Source: an uncultured Tateyamaria sp.
Lineage (GTDB): Bacteria > Pseudomonadota > Alphaproteobacteria > Rhodobacterales > Rhodobacteraceae
Length of the DNA: 64,000 nucleotides
Assembly: GCF_947487805.1 (NCBI RefSeq)
Contig: NZ_CANKXW010000010.1
Coordinates: forward strand, 62,001 to 126,000
Reading direction: 5' to 3'
Shown here: positions 9,241-18,295 of the stretch, piece after piece
How positions within the stretch are numbered: the stretch's first letter is position 1
Layout of the letters: each line of letters starts with the position of its first letter
The notes under the pieces: model-generated
What the model saw: only the letters and a program-made list of their open reading frames with translations
Databases searched by the model: none
What the model was told of the DNA's origin: nothing
Translations under genes and position numbers: made by a program

Positions 9241-10578
9241 ATGACACACACCCGCACCCGCGCAGGTATTGGTCTGTGTATCCTGTCGATTGGCGTTTTG
9301 ACGGCCTGCGCCGAGCGTGAGTTGATCCTGCCGGGCAAGCGCGAGCCAATCACCGCCGTGCTGAGCAACCCGGCACCCGAAGCCGCGGCGCAGGCCGTGG
9401 CCGACACCGCGCGCAGCATCCAACTGCCCGCGCCAGTGACAAATGCCGATGCCGCGCAAAGCCCCGGATCGCCTGCGTTCCGCACGGTGCACCCGGCACT
9501 GTCATCCGCGCTGACCCCGATCTTTGCCGCCAATATCGGTGAGGGCGACAGCCGCAAGCACCGCATCGTGGCCGATCCGGTCGTGGCGGGCGGCATCATC
9601 TACACCCTGGACGCCGAGACGCTGGTGACGGCCACATCCACCTCCGGCACGCTGGTCTGGCAGCGCGATGTGCGCCCCGACGGGGCGGACGAGGGCGACG
9701 GCACCGGCGGCGGCCTCGCGGTTGCGGACGGTGTTCTTTATGCGTCGTCCGGCACCGGGGCGCTGTCGGCGCTCAATGCGGCCACGGGCGCGCTGATCTG
9801 GACGCAGGACCTCGAATCCACCGGGTCCGGACAGCCGACCATTTCGGGCGACCTCGTTTACATCATGGCCGGTGACGACACCGGCTGGGCGCTGGAAAAA
9901 GACACCGGACGCATCGCCTGGCGGGTCAGCGCATCGGAAAGTGCGACCAACGTGCTCGGCGCGCCGGCACCGGTGATCACGGACGATCTGGCGGTGTTCT
10001 CCTTTGGCTCGGGCGAGATGCAGGCGGTGTTCCGCCGCGGCGGTCTGCGCCGCTGGGACGCGTCGGTTCTGGGTGAGCGCAAGGGCCGGGCATTGTCCAA
10101 GGTTGATGACGTCACCGGCCATCCCTTTGCCGCAGATGGCGTGATCTATGCGGGCAACCAGTCCGGGCGCACGGTCGCGATCTCCGCCACCAGCGGCGCG
10201 CGCATCTGGACCGCGAACGAAGGCGCGATTGATTCCGTCCTGCCCGTGGGCGGCAGCGTGTTCCTTGTCAGCGACCGCAACGAATTGCTGCGTCTCGACG
10301 CCAGCGACGGCAGCCGCATCTGGGGCACGGCCCTGCCGAACTTTGTCAAGTCCAAGCCGCTGCGCCAGTCCGAAGTCTTTGCCCATCACGGGCCGGTTCT
10401 GGCGGGCGGACGCCTCTATGTGGCGTCCTCCGACGGTGTTTTGCGCAGCTTTGATCCGGCGACCGGCAACCTGACGGGCACGACCGAGATCCCCGGCGGT
10501 GCCTCCACCGCGCCGGTGGTGGCGGGTGGCACGCTCTATGTCGTGACGCGCAAAGGGCAGCTTGTCGCCTATCGCTGA
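9241..10578 (+). CDS. BamB-like PQQ/beta-propeller lipoprotein
   Basis: A 445-aa lipoprotein with signal peptide GIGLCILSIGVLTAC; the lipobox is LTAC. Repeated propeller blades carry motifs such as VYALNAATGALIWTQDL-type strands (for example SALNAATGALIW, LEKDTGRIAWRV and FDPATGNLTG). By family this is the BAM-complex beta-propeller that helps insert outer-membrane proteins. ATG at 9241 is preceded by GAGGG at 9228-9232 with 8-nt spacing; an alternative ATG at 9226 overlaps the upstream stop. It sits between yfgM-like and der, the usual bamB position. Confidence 0.85.
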   Translation: MTHTRTRAGIGLCILSIGVLTACAERELILPGKREPITAVLSNPAPEAAAQAVADTARSIQLPAPVTNADAAQSPGSPAFRTVHPALSSALTPIFAANIGEGDSRKHRIVADPVVAGGIIYTLDAETLVTATSTSGTLVWQRDVRPDGADEGDGTGGGLAVADGVLYASSGTGALSALNAATGALIWTQDLESTGSGQPTISGDLVYIMAGDDTGWALEKDTGRIAWRVSASESATNVLGAPAPVITDDLAVFSFGSGEMQAVFRRGGLRRWDASVLGERKGRALSKVDDVTGHPFAADGVIYAGNQSGRTVAISATSGARIWTANEGAIDSVLPVGGSVFLVSDRNELLRLDASDGSRIWGTALPNFVKSKPLRQSEVFAHHGPVLAGGRLYVASSDGVLRSFDPATGNLTGTTEIPGGASTAPVVAGGTLYVVTRKGQLVAYR

Positions 10579-10609
10579 CGCGCCCCTGCAACGATCAGTC
10601 CTTTTCGCG

Positions 10610-10637
10610 GGCGCACATATGGTCTATGTGCGCCTTT
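10610..10637 (+). terminator. Hairpin between bamB-like gene and der
   Basis: A perfect 10-bp stem GGCGCACATA/TATGTGCGCC with a 5-nt loop is followed by only three T residues. It is a weak terminator or attenuator ahead of der. Confidence 0.45.
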
Positions 10638-10662
10638 CGATATTTGGATTGCAGACCCTGCC

Positions 10663-12114
10663 ATGACCCTGACCCTCGCCATTGTTGGCCGCCCCAATGT
10701 GGGCAAGTCGACCCTGTTCAACCGCCTTGTGGGCAAGCGCCTTGCGCTGGTCGATGACCAGCCGGGTGTCACGCGCGACCTGCGCGAAGGTGCCGGGCGG
10801 CTGGCCGATCTGCGCTTTACCGTGATCGACACCGCGGGGCTTGAGGAAGCGACGGATGACAGCCTGCAAGGCCGCATGCGCCGTTTGACCGAACGCGCGG
10901 TGGACATGGCTGATGTGTGCCTCTTCATGATCGACGCGCGCACCGGGGTCACGCCCACCGACGAGGTGTTTGCCGACATCCTGCGCAAGCGGGCCGATCA
11001 CGTGCTGCTGGCCGCCAACAAGGGCGAAGGGGCCGCCGCCGATGCTGGCGTGCTCGAGGCATTTTCGTTGGGTCTGGGCGAGCCGATCCGCATGTCGGCA
11101 GAGCACGGCGAGGGGCTGAACGACCTTTATGCACAGCTGCAACCGCTGGCCGACCTGCACGCCGAAAAGGCGCAGGACGACGCGCCCGAAGTGGATGTGG
11201 AAATTGACGAGGACGACCCTGACTACGTCCCGCAACCGACCAACGCCAAGCCCTTGCAGGTGGCCGTCGTGGGCCGCCCCAATGCGGGCAAATCCACGCT
11301 GATCAACCAGATCGTGGGCGAGGATCGCCTGCTGACCGGCCCCGAGGCCGGGATCACCCGCGACGCGATTTCCCTGCGCACCGACTGGAACGGCACGCCC
11401 ATGCGAATCTTTGACACCGCCGGTATGCGCAAACGTGCCAAGGTGCAGGAAAAGCTGGAGAAACTCAGCGTCAGCGACGGGTTGCGCGCGGTGAAATTCG
11501 CGGAGGTGGTCGTGGTGCTGCTGGATGCTGCGATCCCGTTTGAACAGCAGGACCTGCGCATCGCCGACCTGGCCGAACGCGAGGGGCGCGCGGTGGTGGT
11601 CGCGATCAACAAGTGGGACATCGAGGACGACAAGCAGGCCAAGCTGCGCGACCTCAAGGAAAGCTTTGAGCGGCTCTTGCCACAATTGCGCGGCGCGCCG
11701 CTGATCACCGTGTCGGCCAAGACGGGCCGGGGCATCGACCGGCTGCATGATGCGATCATGCGCGCCTACGATGTCTGGAACCGCCGGGTGACGACCGCGC
11801 AGCTGAACCGCTGGCTGACCGGTATGCTCGAGGCGCACCCGCCCCCCGCGCCGCAGGGCAAGCGGATCAAGCTGCGCTATATGACGCAGGCCAAGACGCG
11901 CCCCCCCGGTTTCGTCGTGATGTGTTCGCAGCCCGACAAGGTGCCGGAGAGCTATAATCGCTATCTGGTCAATGGCTTACGGCTCGACTTTGACATGCCG
12001 GGCACGCCCATCCGTCTCTATATGCGGGGCCAAAATGACGCGAATCCCTACAAGGGCCGCAAGAAGGCCGGGCCGTCGAAACTGCGCAAGCACACCGAGG
12101 GGCGGCGCAGCTAG
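10663..12114 (+). CDS. der: Ribosome biogenesis GTPase Der (EngA)
   Basis: A 483-aa double GTPase acting in 50S subunit assembly. The first G domain has GRPNVGKS at residues 9-16 and DTAGLEE. The second has GRPNAGKS near 204-211, [10 protein letters not shown] and NKWD. An acidic linker ([16 protein letters not shown]) separates them, and a KH-like domain (about 365-450) precedes a basic tail ([20 protein letters not shown]). Length and domain order are standard. The stop overlaps the convergent TspO-like gene by 4 bp. Confidence 0.97.
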   Translation: MTLTLAIVGRPNVGKSTLFNRLVGKRLALVDDQPGVTRDLREGAGRLADLRFTVIDTAGLEEATDDSLQGRMRRLTERAVDMADVCLFMIDARTGVTPTDEVFADILRKRADHVLLAANKGEGAAADAGVLEAFSLGLGEPIRMSAEHGEGLNDLYAQLQPLADLHAEKAQDDAPEVDVEIDEDDPDYVPQPTNAKPLQVAVVGRPNAGKSTLINQIVGEDRLLTGPEAGITRDAISLRTDWNGTPMRIFDTAGMRKRAKVQEKLEKLSVSDGLRAVKFAEVVVVLLDAAIPFEQQDLRIADLAEREGRAVVVAINKWDIEDDKQAKLRDLKESFERLLPQLRGAPLITVSAKTGRGIDRLHDAIMRAYDVWNRRVTTAQLNRWLTGMLEAHPPPAPQGKRIKLRYMTQAKTRPPGFVVMCSQPDKVPESYNRYLVNGLRLDFDMPGTPIRLYMRGQNDANPYKGRKKAGPSKLRKHTEGRRS

Positions 12115-12791
12115 GCGCGGGCGGCGCGCACGGCGGCAAAGGCCACAAGCACCAGGCCGAACATGGCGACGGTTGCCACGTCGCCGGGCGCTTTGACGAT
12201 GATCGCGACAAAGGCCCAGATCACCGCGATGCCGTAAGTGGGCGCACGTCCCAGCCGCGTCTGGACCGTATAGGCCAGGGCCGACGCGATCAGGATCATG
12301 GTGATGGCGGCCGCGGTTTCGCTCAGCACTCCATAGCCCGCCAGCAGCAGTCCGATGGCGACACAGCTCGCCGCACTCAACCACCCGGCATAGAGGGCGA
12401 GAGGCCACGCGGCCCAGCCGCGATCCAGCACCGGGCTCTGCCACAAGGCGACGAGGGCGGGGATGAGCATGGCCCAGATGAGGACGGTGGCGAGGATGGG
12501 GCTGAGCAGCGCGGCGGGCAGCCATACCGCCCCCACCGCCAGCGACACGGCCAGCGCGGGTCGCATGGGCTGCCAATCCGGCGCGTCACGGCGGGCGACG
12601 ACACCAAAGAGCGCGGAGGCCAGCAGCCACAGGTAAATCACGCCCCAGATCGCAAAGGCATAGCCCGCAGGTTGGACGGGGGGATTGTTTTGCGGCACCG
12701 GAAACTGGTCGGCGTCAAAGCCGCCAAAGTCAGGAACGATCAGGGTGGAGGCGGCAAAGGCCACCGTGAGCAGGAGAACAAGATAGGACAT
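12111..12791 (-). CDS. TspO/MBR-like membrane protein
   Basis: A 226-aa very hydrophobic protein with about six predicted transmembrane segments. [17 protein letters not shown] (about residues 41-57) matches the conserved helix of TspO-related tryptophan-rich proteins, but the protein is longer than classical TspO (about 160 aa) and has fewer tryptophans. Proteins of this kind are usually annotated as tryptophan-rich sensory proteins; ligand and role are unknown. It is a single gene, convergent with der and downstream of serS on the same strand. Confidence 0.65.
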   Translation of the reverse strand: MSYLVLLLTVAFAASTLIVPDFGGFDADQFPVPQNNPPVQPAGYAFAIWGVIYLWLLASALFGVVARRDAPDWQPMRPALAVSLAVGAVWLPAALLSPILATVLIWAMLIPALVALWQSPVLDRGWAAWPLALYAGWLSAASCVAIGLLLAGYGVLSETAAAITMILIASALAYTVQTRLGRAPTYGIAVIWAFVAIIVKAPGDVATVAMFGLVLVAFAAVRAARA

Positions 12792-12848
12792 GGCAACCCA
12801 TATGTTTCAATGGGTTACCTTATCAAGCCCTGGCGATGAAAAAGACGC

Positions 12849-14141
12849 CTAGACCAGTGTGCCGTCCGCGCCCAGCCGCGTTTTGCCGCCCAGATAGGGC
12901 GCCAGCGCCTTTGGCAGCATGACCGAACCATCGGCCTGCTGGCCGTTTTCCAGCACCGCGATCAGGCAGCGACCCACGGCGAGGCCGGAGCCGTTCAGCG
13001 TGTGCACGAACTGCGGTTTGCCGCCATCTGCGGGCTTGAAACGCGCGTTCATGCGCCGGGCCTGAAAGTCGCCGGTGGTCGAGACAGAGCTGATCTCGCG
13101 GTAGGTGTCCTGACCGGGCAACCACGCCTCGATGTCGAAGGTGCGGCGCGCGCCGAACCCCATGTCACCCGTGCAGAGAACGACAGTTCTGTAAGGAATT
13201 TCAAGGGCTTCGAGGATGCCTTCGGCACAGGACAGCATCCGTTTCTGTTCGTCCTCGCTGGCGTCGGGATGGGTGATCGACACCATCTCGACCTTCTCGA
13301 ACTGATGCTGGCGCAGCATGCCCGCCGTGTCGCGACCCGCGCTGCCCGCCTCGGAGCGGAAGCAGAGCGTGTGGGCGGTGAGGCGGATGGGCAGGGAATC
13401 TGCATCCAGGATGTCGCCCGCCACGGTGTAGGTCAGCGGGATTTCCGAGGTCGACACCAGCCACATGCCCTCTTCGGTGCGGTAGCTGTCTTCGGCAAAT
13501 TTGGGAAGCTTATCAGTACCATACATGGCGTCGTCGCGCACGAGCACGGGGCTGTTCACCTCCGTGAGGCCGTTCTGGTCGACATGGGTGTCGACCATGA
13601 ATTGCGCCAGCGCGCGGTGGATGCGGGCGACGGCCCCCTTGAGCATGACAAAGCGGCTGCCGGAGGTCTTGGCGGCGGTCTCGAAGTCCATGGATGCGCT
13701 GACGCCTGCGATGTCGAAATGCTCTTTGGTAGCAAAATCAAAGGTTTGGGGGTCGCCCCAGCGCTTGATCTCGACATTGTCATCCTCGTCCGCACCGTCG
13801 GGCACATCGTCCGCGGGCAGGTTTGGAATGCGCGCCAAAGCGTCGGTCAGCTGGGCGTCGAGCGCCTTTGCCTCCTCCTGCATGGTCGCAATTTCCGCTT
13901 TCTTTTCAGCGACTAAGGCGCGGAGACGCTGGAATTCATCCTCGTCCCCACGACCCTTGGCGGCACCGACCTCTTTGCTGGCCTTGTTCTGCTCGGCCTG
14001 CGCGGTTTCGGCGGCGAGGATCTTGGCGCGGCGCGCCTCGTCCAGGGCCAGAAGGGACGACGACATCGCAGCGTCCCCACGGCGCGCAAGGGCGGCGTCG
14101 AAAGCGGCGGGATTATCGCGGATGGCGCGAATGTCGTGCAT
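12849..14141 (-). CDS. serS: Seryl-tRNA synthetase
   Basis: A 430-aa class II synthetase that charges tRNA-Ser. The N-terminal tRNA-binding coiled coil spans about residues 25-100 ([18 protein letters not shown] start). Motif 2 is in [20 protein letters not shown] and motif 3 in [17 protein letters not shown] near the C-terminus. Length matches the bacterial family. The gene is monocistronic; its upstream region has a pair of 30-bp repeats. Confidence 0.97.
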   Translation of the reverse strand: MHDIRAIRDNPAAFDAALARRGDAAMSSSLLALDEARRAKILAAETAQAEQNKASKEVGAAKGRGDEDEFQRLRALVAEKKAEIATMQEEAKALDAQLTDALARIPNLPADDVPDGADEDDNVEIKRWGDPQTFDFATKEHFDIAGVSASMDFETAAKTSGSRFVMLKGAVARIHRALAQFMVDTHVDQNGLTEVNSPVLVRDDAMYGTDKLPKFAEDSYRTEEGMWLVSTSEIPLTYTVAGDILDADSLPIRLTAHTLCFRSEAGSAGRDTAGMLRQHQFEKVEMVSITHPDASEDEQKRMLSCAEGILEALEIPYRTVVLCTGDMGFGARRTFDIEAWLPGQDTYREISSVSTTGDFQARRMNARFKPADGGKPQFVHTLNGSGLAVGRCLIAVLENGQQADGSVMLPKALAPYLGGKTRLGADGTLV

Positions 14142-14249
14142 GGCTCTGGTCCTTTTGCGTGTCCATTGATGGTGGTGCCCCTATGCCCGATCGGCGGGCG
14201 CGGGCCAAGGGGTTAAGGCAGCGTACGGTGGGGGTGTGGGGGGTGAAAC

Positions 14250-14279
14250 GTGCAGATTGGGGCCGGGAGTGTACGTTTT
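14250..14279. repeat. 30-nt direct repeat upstream of serS, copy 1
   Basis: Begins GTGCAGATT and ends TGTACGTTTT. It matches copy 2 at 14323-14352 at 23 of 30 positions with no gap. The copies are 73 bp apart. Function unknown. Confidence 0.5.
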
Positions 14280-14322
14280 TGGTGGCCGGATCAGCGCGGT
14301 TTGGGGGTGGTTTTGGGAGAAT

Positions 14323-14352
14323 GTGCAGATTTTGGCGCAAACTGTACGTTTT
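14323..14352. repeat. 30-nt direct repeat upstream of serS, copy 2
   Basis: Same orientation as copy 1, with the outer 9-10 nt identical on both sides and a divergent centre. It may be a paired protein-binding site. Confidence 0.5.
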
Positions 14353-14454
14353 GCGCGAGGTGCGGCGGGTAACGGGTTGTTAGGGATTGGGCGGCGTTAA
14401 GGTTTGGCGGAGGCGGGTAACTTTTGGGAAAGGTTTGGGTCAGTCGGGCTGGTC

Positions 14455-15942
14455 TCAATCGGGCGGCAGGGTGGCTTGCCATGTGCGCCAGGCTTTGTCG
14501 AAGTCGTCGTGGTCCAGTTGCTCTTTGGCCCAATGTTCGGGCCAAATGTCATCGCGCGGTCGCGCGCCGTCCGGCGGTGTGGCGGTTGCATCGGCAAAGA
14601 CATCATCCAGATGCGCGGCAAAGTATGTTAGGTTGTTAAAATCAACCTCTCTAACGCGCGCACCTCGAAGAGTAGCGCGCGTTAGAGAGGTTGCGGCGTC
14701 GAACTGCGCCTCGTCGAGGTATGCCCCCTGCAACTGCGCCCCGTCGAGGTTTGCCCCCTGCAACTGCGCCTCGTCGAGGTATGCCTCCTGCAACTGCGCC
14801 TCGTAGAGGTATGCCTCCTGCAACTGCGCCCCGTAGAGGTATGCCCCCTGCAACTGCGCCCTGTAGAGGCGTGCCTCCTGCAACTGCGCCCTGTAAAGGC
14901 GTGCCCCCTGCAACTGCGCCTCGTCGAGGTATGCCCTCTGCAACTGCGCCTCGTAGAGGTATGCCTCCTGCAACTGCGCCCCGTCGAGGTTTGCCCCCTT
15001 CAACTGCGCCACGTCGAGGTTTGCCCCCTGCAACTGCGCCTCGTAGAGGTTTGCCCCCTGCAAGTGCGCTCCGTCGAGGTTTGCCCCCTGCAAGTGCGCT
15101 TCGCGTAGCAATGCCTGTTCAAGTTTTGCAGCAGTCAAGTCCGCGCGTTGCAAATTCGCGCTGCGCAGGTCGATTTCGCCGTTTGTTAAAGGCTCAGGCG
15201 CAACATCCGCCAGACGGCCCAGTGTTTGTGCGGCTTTTTCCATGTCGGAGCGGAGTTTTGGTAATCCCTGTGCCCATTCCCATAGTTCGCCGGGCTTCGC
15301 GTCCTTTGGCGTGTCCTGCGCGGGCACCTCGGCGCTGAGTTCGCGGACGTAGACGGACAGCAGGCGGGCGATGCGGGGGACTTCGGTGGGTTTTTCGTGG
15401 GCCAGACCTTCGAGCCGGTCGATGGCGGCGTTGCGTTGGACGATGTCGTCTTGCCAGTGGTTTACGTATCCGTATTTTCGATGCCATTTAGTCACCTGCC
15501 GCCGTGCGTAGAGGCCCTTGGTGGCCTCGTTGATCTTGTCGTTGAACAGGCTTTCCTGGGTCAGGCGCAGGCGGATCACCGTGAGGGGCAGGGCGATGAC
15601 AGCGCCCAGGACGGCGGTGAGGCCGCCGATGCGCAGGACGTAGAAGAGGTAGTCGTTGCTGCCGCCCACGGCCCTCAATGTGTCGACGATCAGGCCGAAG
15701 AGGCCGAGGATCAGGATACCCGCGAGGGCGATGTAAAGCGCGAGGATGCTCAGGATCAGGGCGTGGGGCAGACGCTCCATCCCCAGTGCGGCGCGGAGTT
15801 TGTGGAGGGGGCCCTCTTTGCCCTCAGCTTCGGGCAGGGTGAGGTAGATGAGCCATGAGACAAACATCAGCGCCAGCAGGGCCGCGCCGCCCGCGACGAG
15901 GGGGTGGGAGAAGTTGATAGTGAGTGTCAAAGGGTCGTCCAT
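14455..15942 (-). CDS. Membrane-anchored pentapeptide-repeat protein
   Basis: A 495-aa protein read from ATG at 15942 (MDDPLTLTINF); in-frame sequence further upstream lacks protein-like composition. The N-terminal half has hydrophobic segments (GGAALLALMFVSWLIYL, ILSILALYIALAGILILGLFGLIV and a third near 105-130) and a soluble linker. From about residue 270 there is an A(D/N)LxxAQLQ-type pentapeptide-repeat solenoid, followed by a C-terminal segment ending EQLDHDDFDKAWRTWQATLPPD. Pentapeptide repeats form a right-handed beta-helix, but no specific function can be assigned. At DNA level 14 units of 30 bp make slippage or unequal recombination likely. Confidence 0.85.
   Translation of the reverse strand: MDDPLTLTINFSHPLVAGGAALLALMFVSWLIYLTLPEAEGKEGPLHKLRAALGMERLPHALILSILALYIALAGILILGLFGLIVDTLRAVGGSNDYLFYVLRIGGLTAVLGAVIALPLTVIRLRLTQESLFNDKINEATKGLYARRQVTKWHRKYGYVNHWQDDIVQRNAAIDRLEGLAHEKPTEVPRIARLLSVYVRELSAEVPAQDTPKDAKPGELWEWAQGLPKLRSDMEKAAQTLGRLADVAPEPLTNGEIDLRSANLQRADLTAAKLEQALLREAHLQGANLDGAHLQGANLYEAQLQGANLDVAQLKGANLDGAQLQEAYLYEAQLQRAYLDEAQLQGARLYRAQLQEARLYRAQLQGAYLYGAQLQEAYLYEAQLQEAYLDEAQLQGANLDGAQLQGAYLDEAQFDAATSLTRATLRGARVREVDFNNLTYFAAHLDDVFADATATPPDGARPRDDIWPEHWAKEQLDHDDFDKAWRTWQATLPPD
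14701..15120. repeat. Tandem array of fourteen 30-bp units inside the pentapeptide gene
   Basis: Fourteen contiguous units in exact 30-bp register, each resembling CAACTGCGCC-TCGTAGAGGT-ATGCCTCCTG. Each encodes two pentapeptides. Units differ mainly at third positions and at the variable Tyr/Asp/Arg site, so the array appears to have expanded by duplication. Confidence 0.9.
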
Positions 15943-16123
15943 CCCACCAGTCTGACGCGAATGGGCGTCGGGCAAAAGGGGTTTGATGCTTTGGCACCGG
16001 GATGGGCGTGGCAAAAACCCCTTTGGACCTTGCGCAGCACCGCGCCCGCCCATAGGTTCTGCCAAACTTTGCAGCGGGCCAGAATCCGCCCCCCGAAATG
16101 CGCTTGATAACAAGGACGTCCCC

Positions 16124-16402
16124 ATGGAAGCCATTGGCCAGTTTATCCCCCTGATCCTGATTTTCGCGATCATGTATTTCCTGCTGATCCGCCCGCAGCA
16201 GAAGAAGGTCAAAGAGCATGCGGCCATGGTCGAGGCGGTGCGCCGGGGTGATCAGGTGGTCACGCAAGGCGGGCTGATCGGCAAGGTGTCGAAGGTCAAG
16301 GAAGACAACGAGATCGAGGTTGAGCTGGCCGAGGGCGTCAAGGTGCGTGTTGTGAAGTCGACCATCGCGAGCGTGCTGAGCAAGACCGAGCCTGCCAAGT
16401 AA
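16124..16402 (+). CDS. yajC: Preprotein translocase subunit YajC
   Basis: A 92-aa small membrane protein. ATG at 16124 gives MEAIGQFIPLILIFAIMYFLLIRPQQKKVKEH, the standard YajC helix followed by the RPQQKK motif. It is a SecDF accessory subunit. The TAATG junction puts the secD start on the last base of the yajC stop. Confidence 0.95.
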   Translation: MEAIGQFIPLILIFAIMYFLLIRPQQKKVKEHAAMVEAVRRGDQVVTQGGLIGKVSKVKEDNEIEVELAEGVKVRVVKSTIASVLSKTEPAK

Positions 16403-18066
16403 TGCTTCGGATCGAGGGTTGGAAACGCGTACTGATCTGGGCGGCCTGTGCCCTTGGTCTGATATTGGCGCTGCCCAACGGGTTCTATACCCGTGTGGAG
16501 CAGCATAACGACGCCGCGCAAGCCATTGAGTTGGGTGCGGATACGGCTGAAAATCAGGCGCTGCTGGCGCAGTGGCCGTCCTGGATGCCGTCGAGCCTGG
16601 TGAATTTGGGTCTGGACCTGCGGGGCGGGGCGCATTTGCTGGCCGAGGTGCAGGTCGAGCAGGTCTATGCCAGCCGGATGGAGGCCAGTTGGCCCGAGAT
16701 CCGCGATGCGCTGCGGCCCGAGCGGGCGACGGTGGGCACGATCCGGTTGCAACCTTCGCCGCCGGATGAGTTGCGCATTCGGATCGGTGAGCCTGCGGGC
16801 ATGCAGCGGGCGTTGCAGGTGGTGCGTGGGCTGGCGGTGCCGGTGCAGACGCTGACCGGTGTGGGTGCGAACGACATCGAGGTGCGCGCGGCGGGCGATG
16901 ATGTGATCGTGGTGACGCTGAGCGAGGCGGAGCGGCTGGCATCGGACGAGCGGACGGTGCAGCAATCATTGGAGATCGTGCGCCGCCGGATTGACGAGGT
17001 GGGCACACGCGAGCCGACCATTCAGCGGCAGGGCGCGCAGCGTATCCTGATCCAGGTGCCGGGCATCGGGTCGGCGGCAGAGCTGAAAGAGATCATCGGG
17101 ACCACGGCGGCGCTGACCTTTAACCCTGTGGTCAACCGGACCTCGGACGAGAACGCAGCGCCCGGTGTGGGCAACAAACTGGTGCCGTCGCTGGACGAGC
17201 CGGGGTTGTTTTATGTTTTGGAAAGCGCGCCGGTCGTGACGGGCGAGTGTCTTGTCGATGCACAGCCGAGCTTTGATCAGAACGGAAGCCCTGCGGTTTC
17301 GTTCCGGTTCAATACGCAGTGCGCGCGTATTTTTGGGGATTACACGGCGGACAACATCGGGTCGCCCTTTGCCATTGTGCTGGATGACGAGGTGGTGAGT
17401 GCGCCAGTGATCCAGAGCCATATTCCCGGCGGGTCGGGGATCATCACCGGGAATTTCGATGTTGAGGAATCGACCAACCTTGCGGTCCTCTTGCGCGCTG
17501 GTGCGTTGCCAGCAGAGCTGACTTTCCTCGAGGAGCGGACCATCGGGCCGGAACTGGGTCAGGACAGCATTGATGCGGGCAAGGTTGCGACCACGGTCGC
17601 CTTTGCCGCCGTACTTGTGTTCATGTTCCTGAGCTATGGGCTCTTTGGTCTTTTTGCCAATGTGGCGCTGATCATCAACATCGGGCTGATCTTTGGCCTG
17701 CTGAGCCTGATCGGGGCGACGCTGACCTTGCCCGGGATTGCGGGGATCGTGCTGACGGTGGGGATGGCGGTGGACGCCAACGTGCTGATCTTTGAGCGGA
17801 TCCGCGAAGAGTTGAAGAGCGCACGGGGGCCCGCGCGGGCGATCGAGCTGGGTTATGAAAAGGCGCTGTCGGCCATTCTGGACGCCAACATCACCACGTT
17901 TATCACCGCCGTTATCCTGTTTGCGATGGGGTCGGGGCCGGTGCGTGGTTTTGCGATCACGCTGGGTCTGGGCATCCTGACATCCGTGTTTACCGCGATC
18001 TTTGTGACGCGCTTGCTGGTGGTGATGTGGTTTGAACGCCGCCGCCCCAAGACGATCGAGGTGTGA
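16402..18066 (+). CDS. secD: Protein translocase subunit SecD
   Basis: A 554-aa subunit using proton motive force to aid Sec export. It has an N-terminal helix (VLIWAACALGLILALP), a family motif LGLDLRGGAHLLAEV near residue 70, a large periplasmic domain (REPTIQRQGAQRILIQVPG), and a C-terminal bundle of membrane helices (about 385-550) containing GMAVDANVLIFERIREE. Length is normal for alphaproteobacteria. It is translationally coupled to yajC and followed by a structured 230-bp gap before secF. Confidence 0.96.
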   Translation: MLRIEGWKRVLIWAACALGLILALPNGFYTRVEQHNDAAQAIELGADTAENQALLAQWPSWMPSSLVNLGLDLRGGAHLLAEVQVEQVYASRMEASWPEIRDALRPERATVGTIRLQPSPPDELRIRIGEPAGMQRALQVVRGLAVPVQTLTGVGANDIEVRAAGDDVIVVTLSEAERLASDERTVQQSLEIVRRRIDEVGTREPTIQRQGAQRILIQVPGIGSAAELKEIIGTTAALTFNPVVNRTSDENAAPGVGNKLVPSLDEPGLFYVLESAPVVTGECLVDAQPSFDQNGSPAVSFRFNTQCARIFGDYTADNIGSPFAIVLDDEVVSAPVIQSHIPGGSGIITGNFDVEESTNLAVLLRAGALPAELTFLEERTIGPELGQDSIDAGKVATTVAFAAVLVFMFLSYGLFGLFANVALIINIGLIFGLLSLIGATLTLPGIAGIVLTVGMAVDANVLIFERIREELKSARGPARAIELGYEKALSAILDANITTFITAVILFAMGSGPVRGFAITLGLGILTSVFTAIFVTRLLVVMWFERRRPKTIEV

Positions 18067-18295
18067 GGATGACAACGGTTCGCAGCCGCATGCGCCATGC
18101 CCGACCTCGGGTGGGCATGGCCACATGTGATCAGCCCACTGCACTTTCAAGCATGCATGACACGCGTGCTTTGACCGACATCGCCGTATACCCTCCCGGG
18201 GGGGAGGTGTCGCCATTGTCGCTCGGACCAATGGCGCGACATGGCAACCAAGGCACATGCGCGCCGGGTCGTGATTTTTCCGGAAAGGCACCGAC
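18067..18295 (+). promoter_or_regulatory. Hairpin-rich spacer between secD and secF
   Basis: Several stems lie in 230 bp: CCATGCCC (18095-18102) with GGGCATGG (18113-18120); an imperfect TCAAGCATGC/GCGTGCTTTGA stem (18148-18174); CCTCCC/GGGAGG (18192-18207); and CGCCATTG (18211-18218) with CAATGGCG (18229-18236). A small frame from ATG 18069, six bases after the secD stop codon begins, runs to 18305 and overlaps the secF start. It lacks any signal segment and is not called as a gene. Confidence 0.5.

Larger units (their letters stand above)
14142..14454. other. Intergenic region upstream of serS
   Basis: A 313-bp stretch between serS and the 3' end of the pentapeptide gene. No credible gene was found. 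It contains two copies of a 30-nt imperfect repeat (annotated separately) and presumably the serS promoter. The rest is G-rich and without recognisable features. Confidence 0.6.

Noticed and set aside
14701-15120. A CRISPR array
   Set aside because: The 30-bp units are contiguous without unique spacers and encode pentapeptide repeats in frame.
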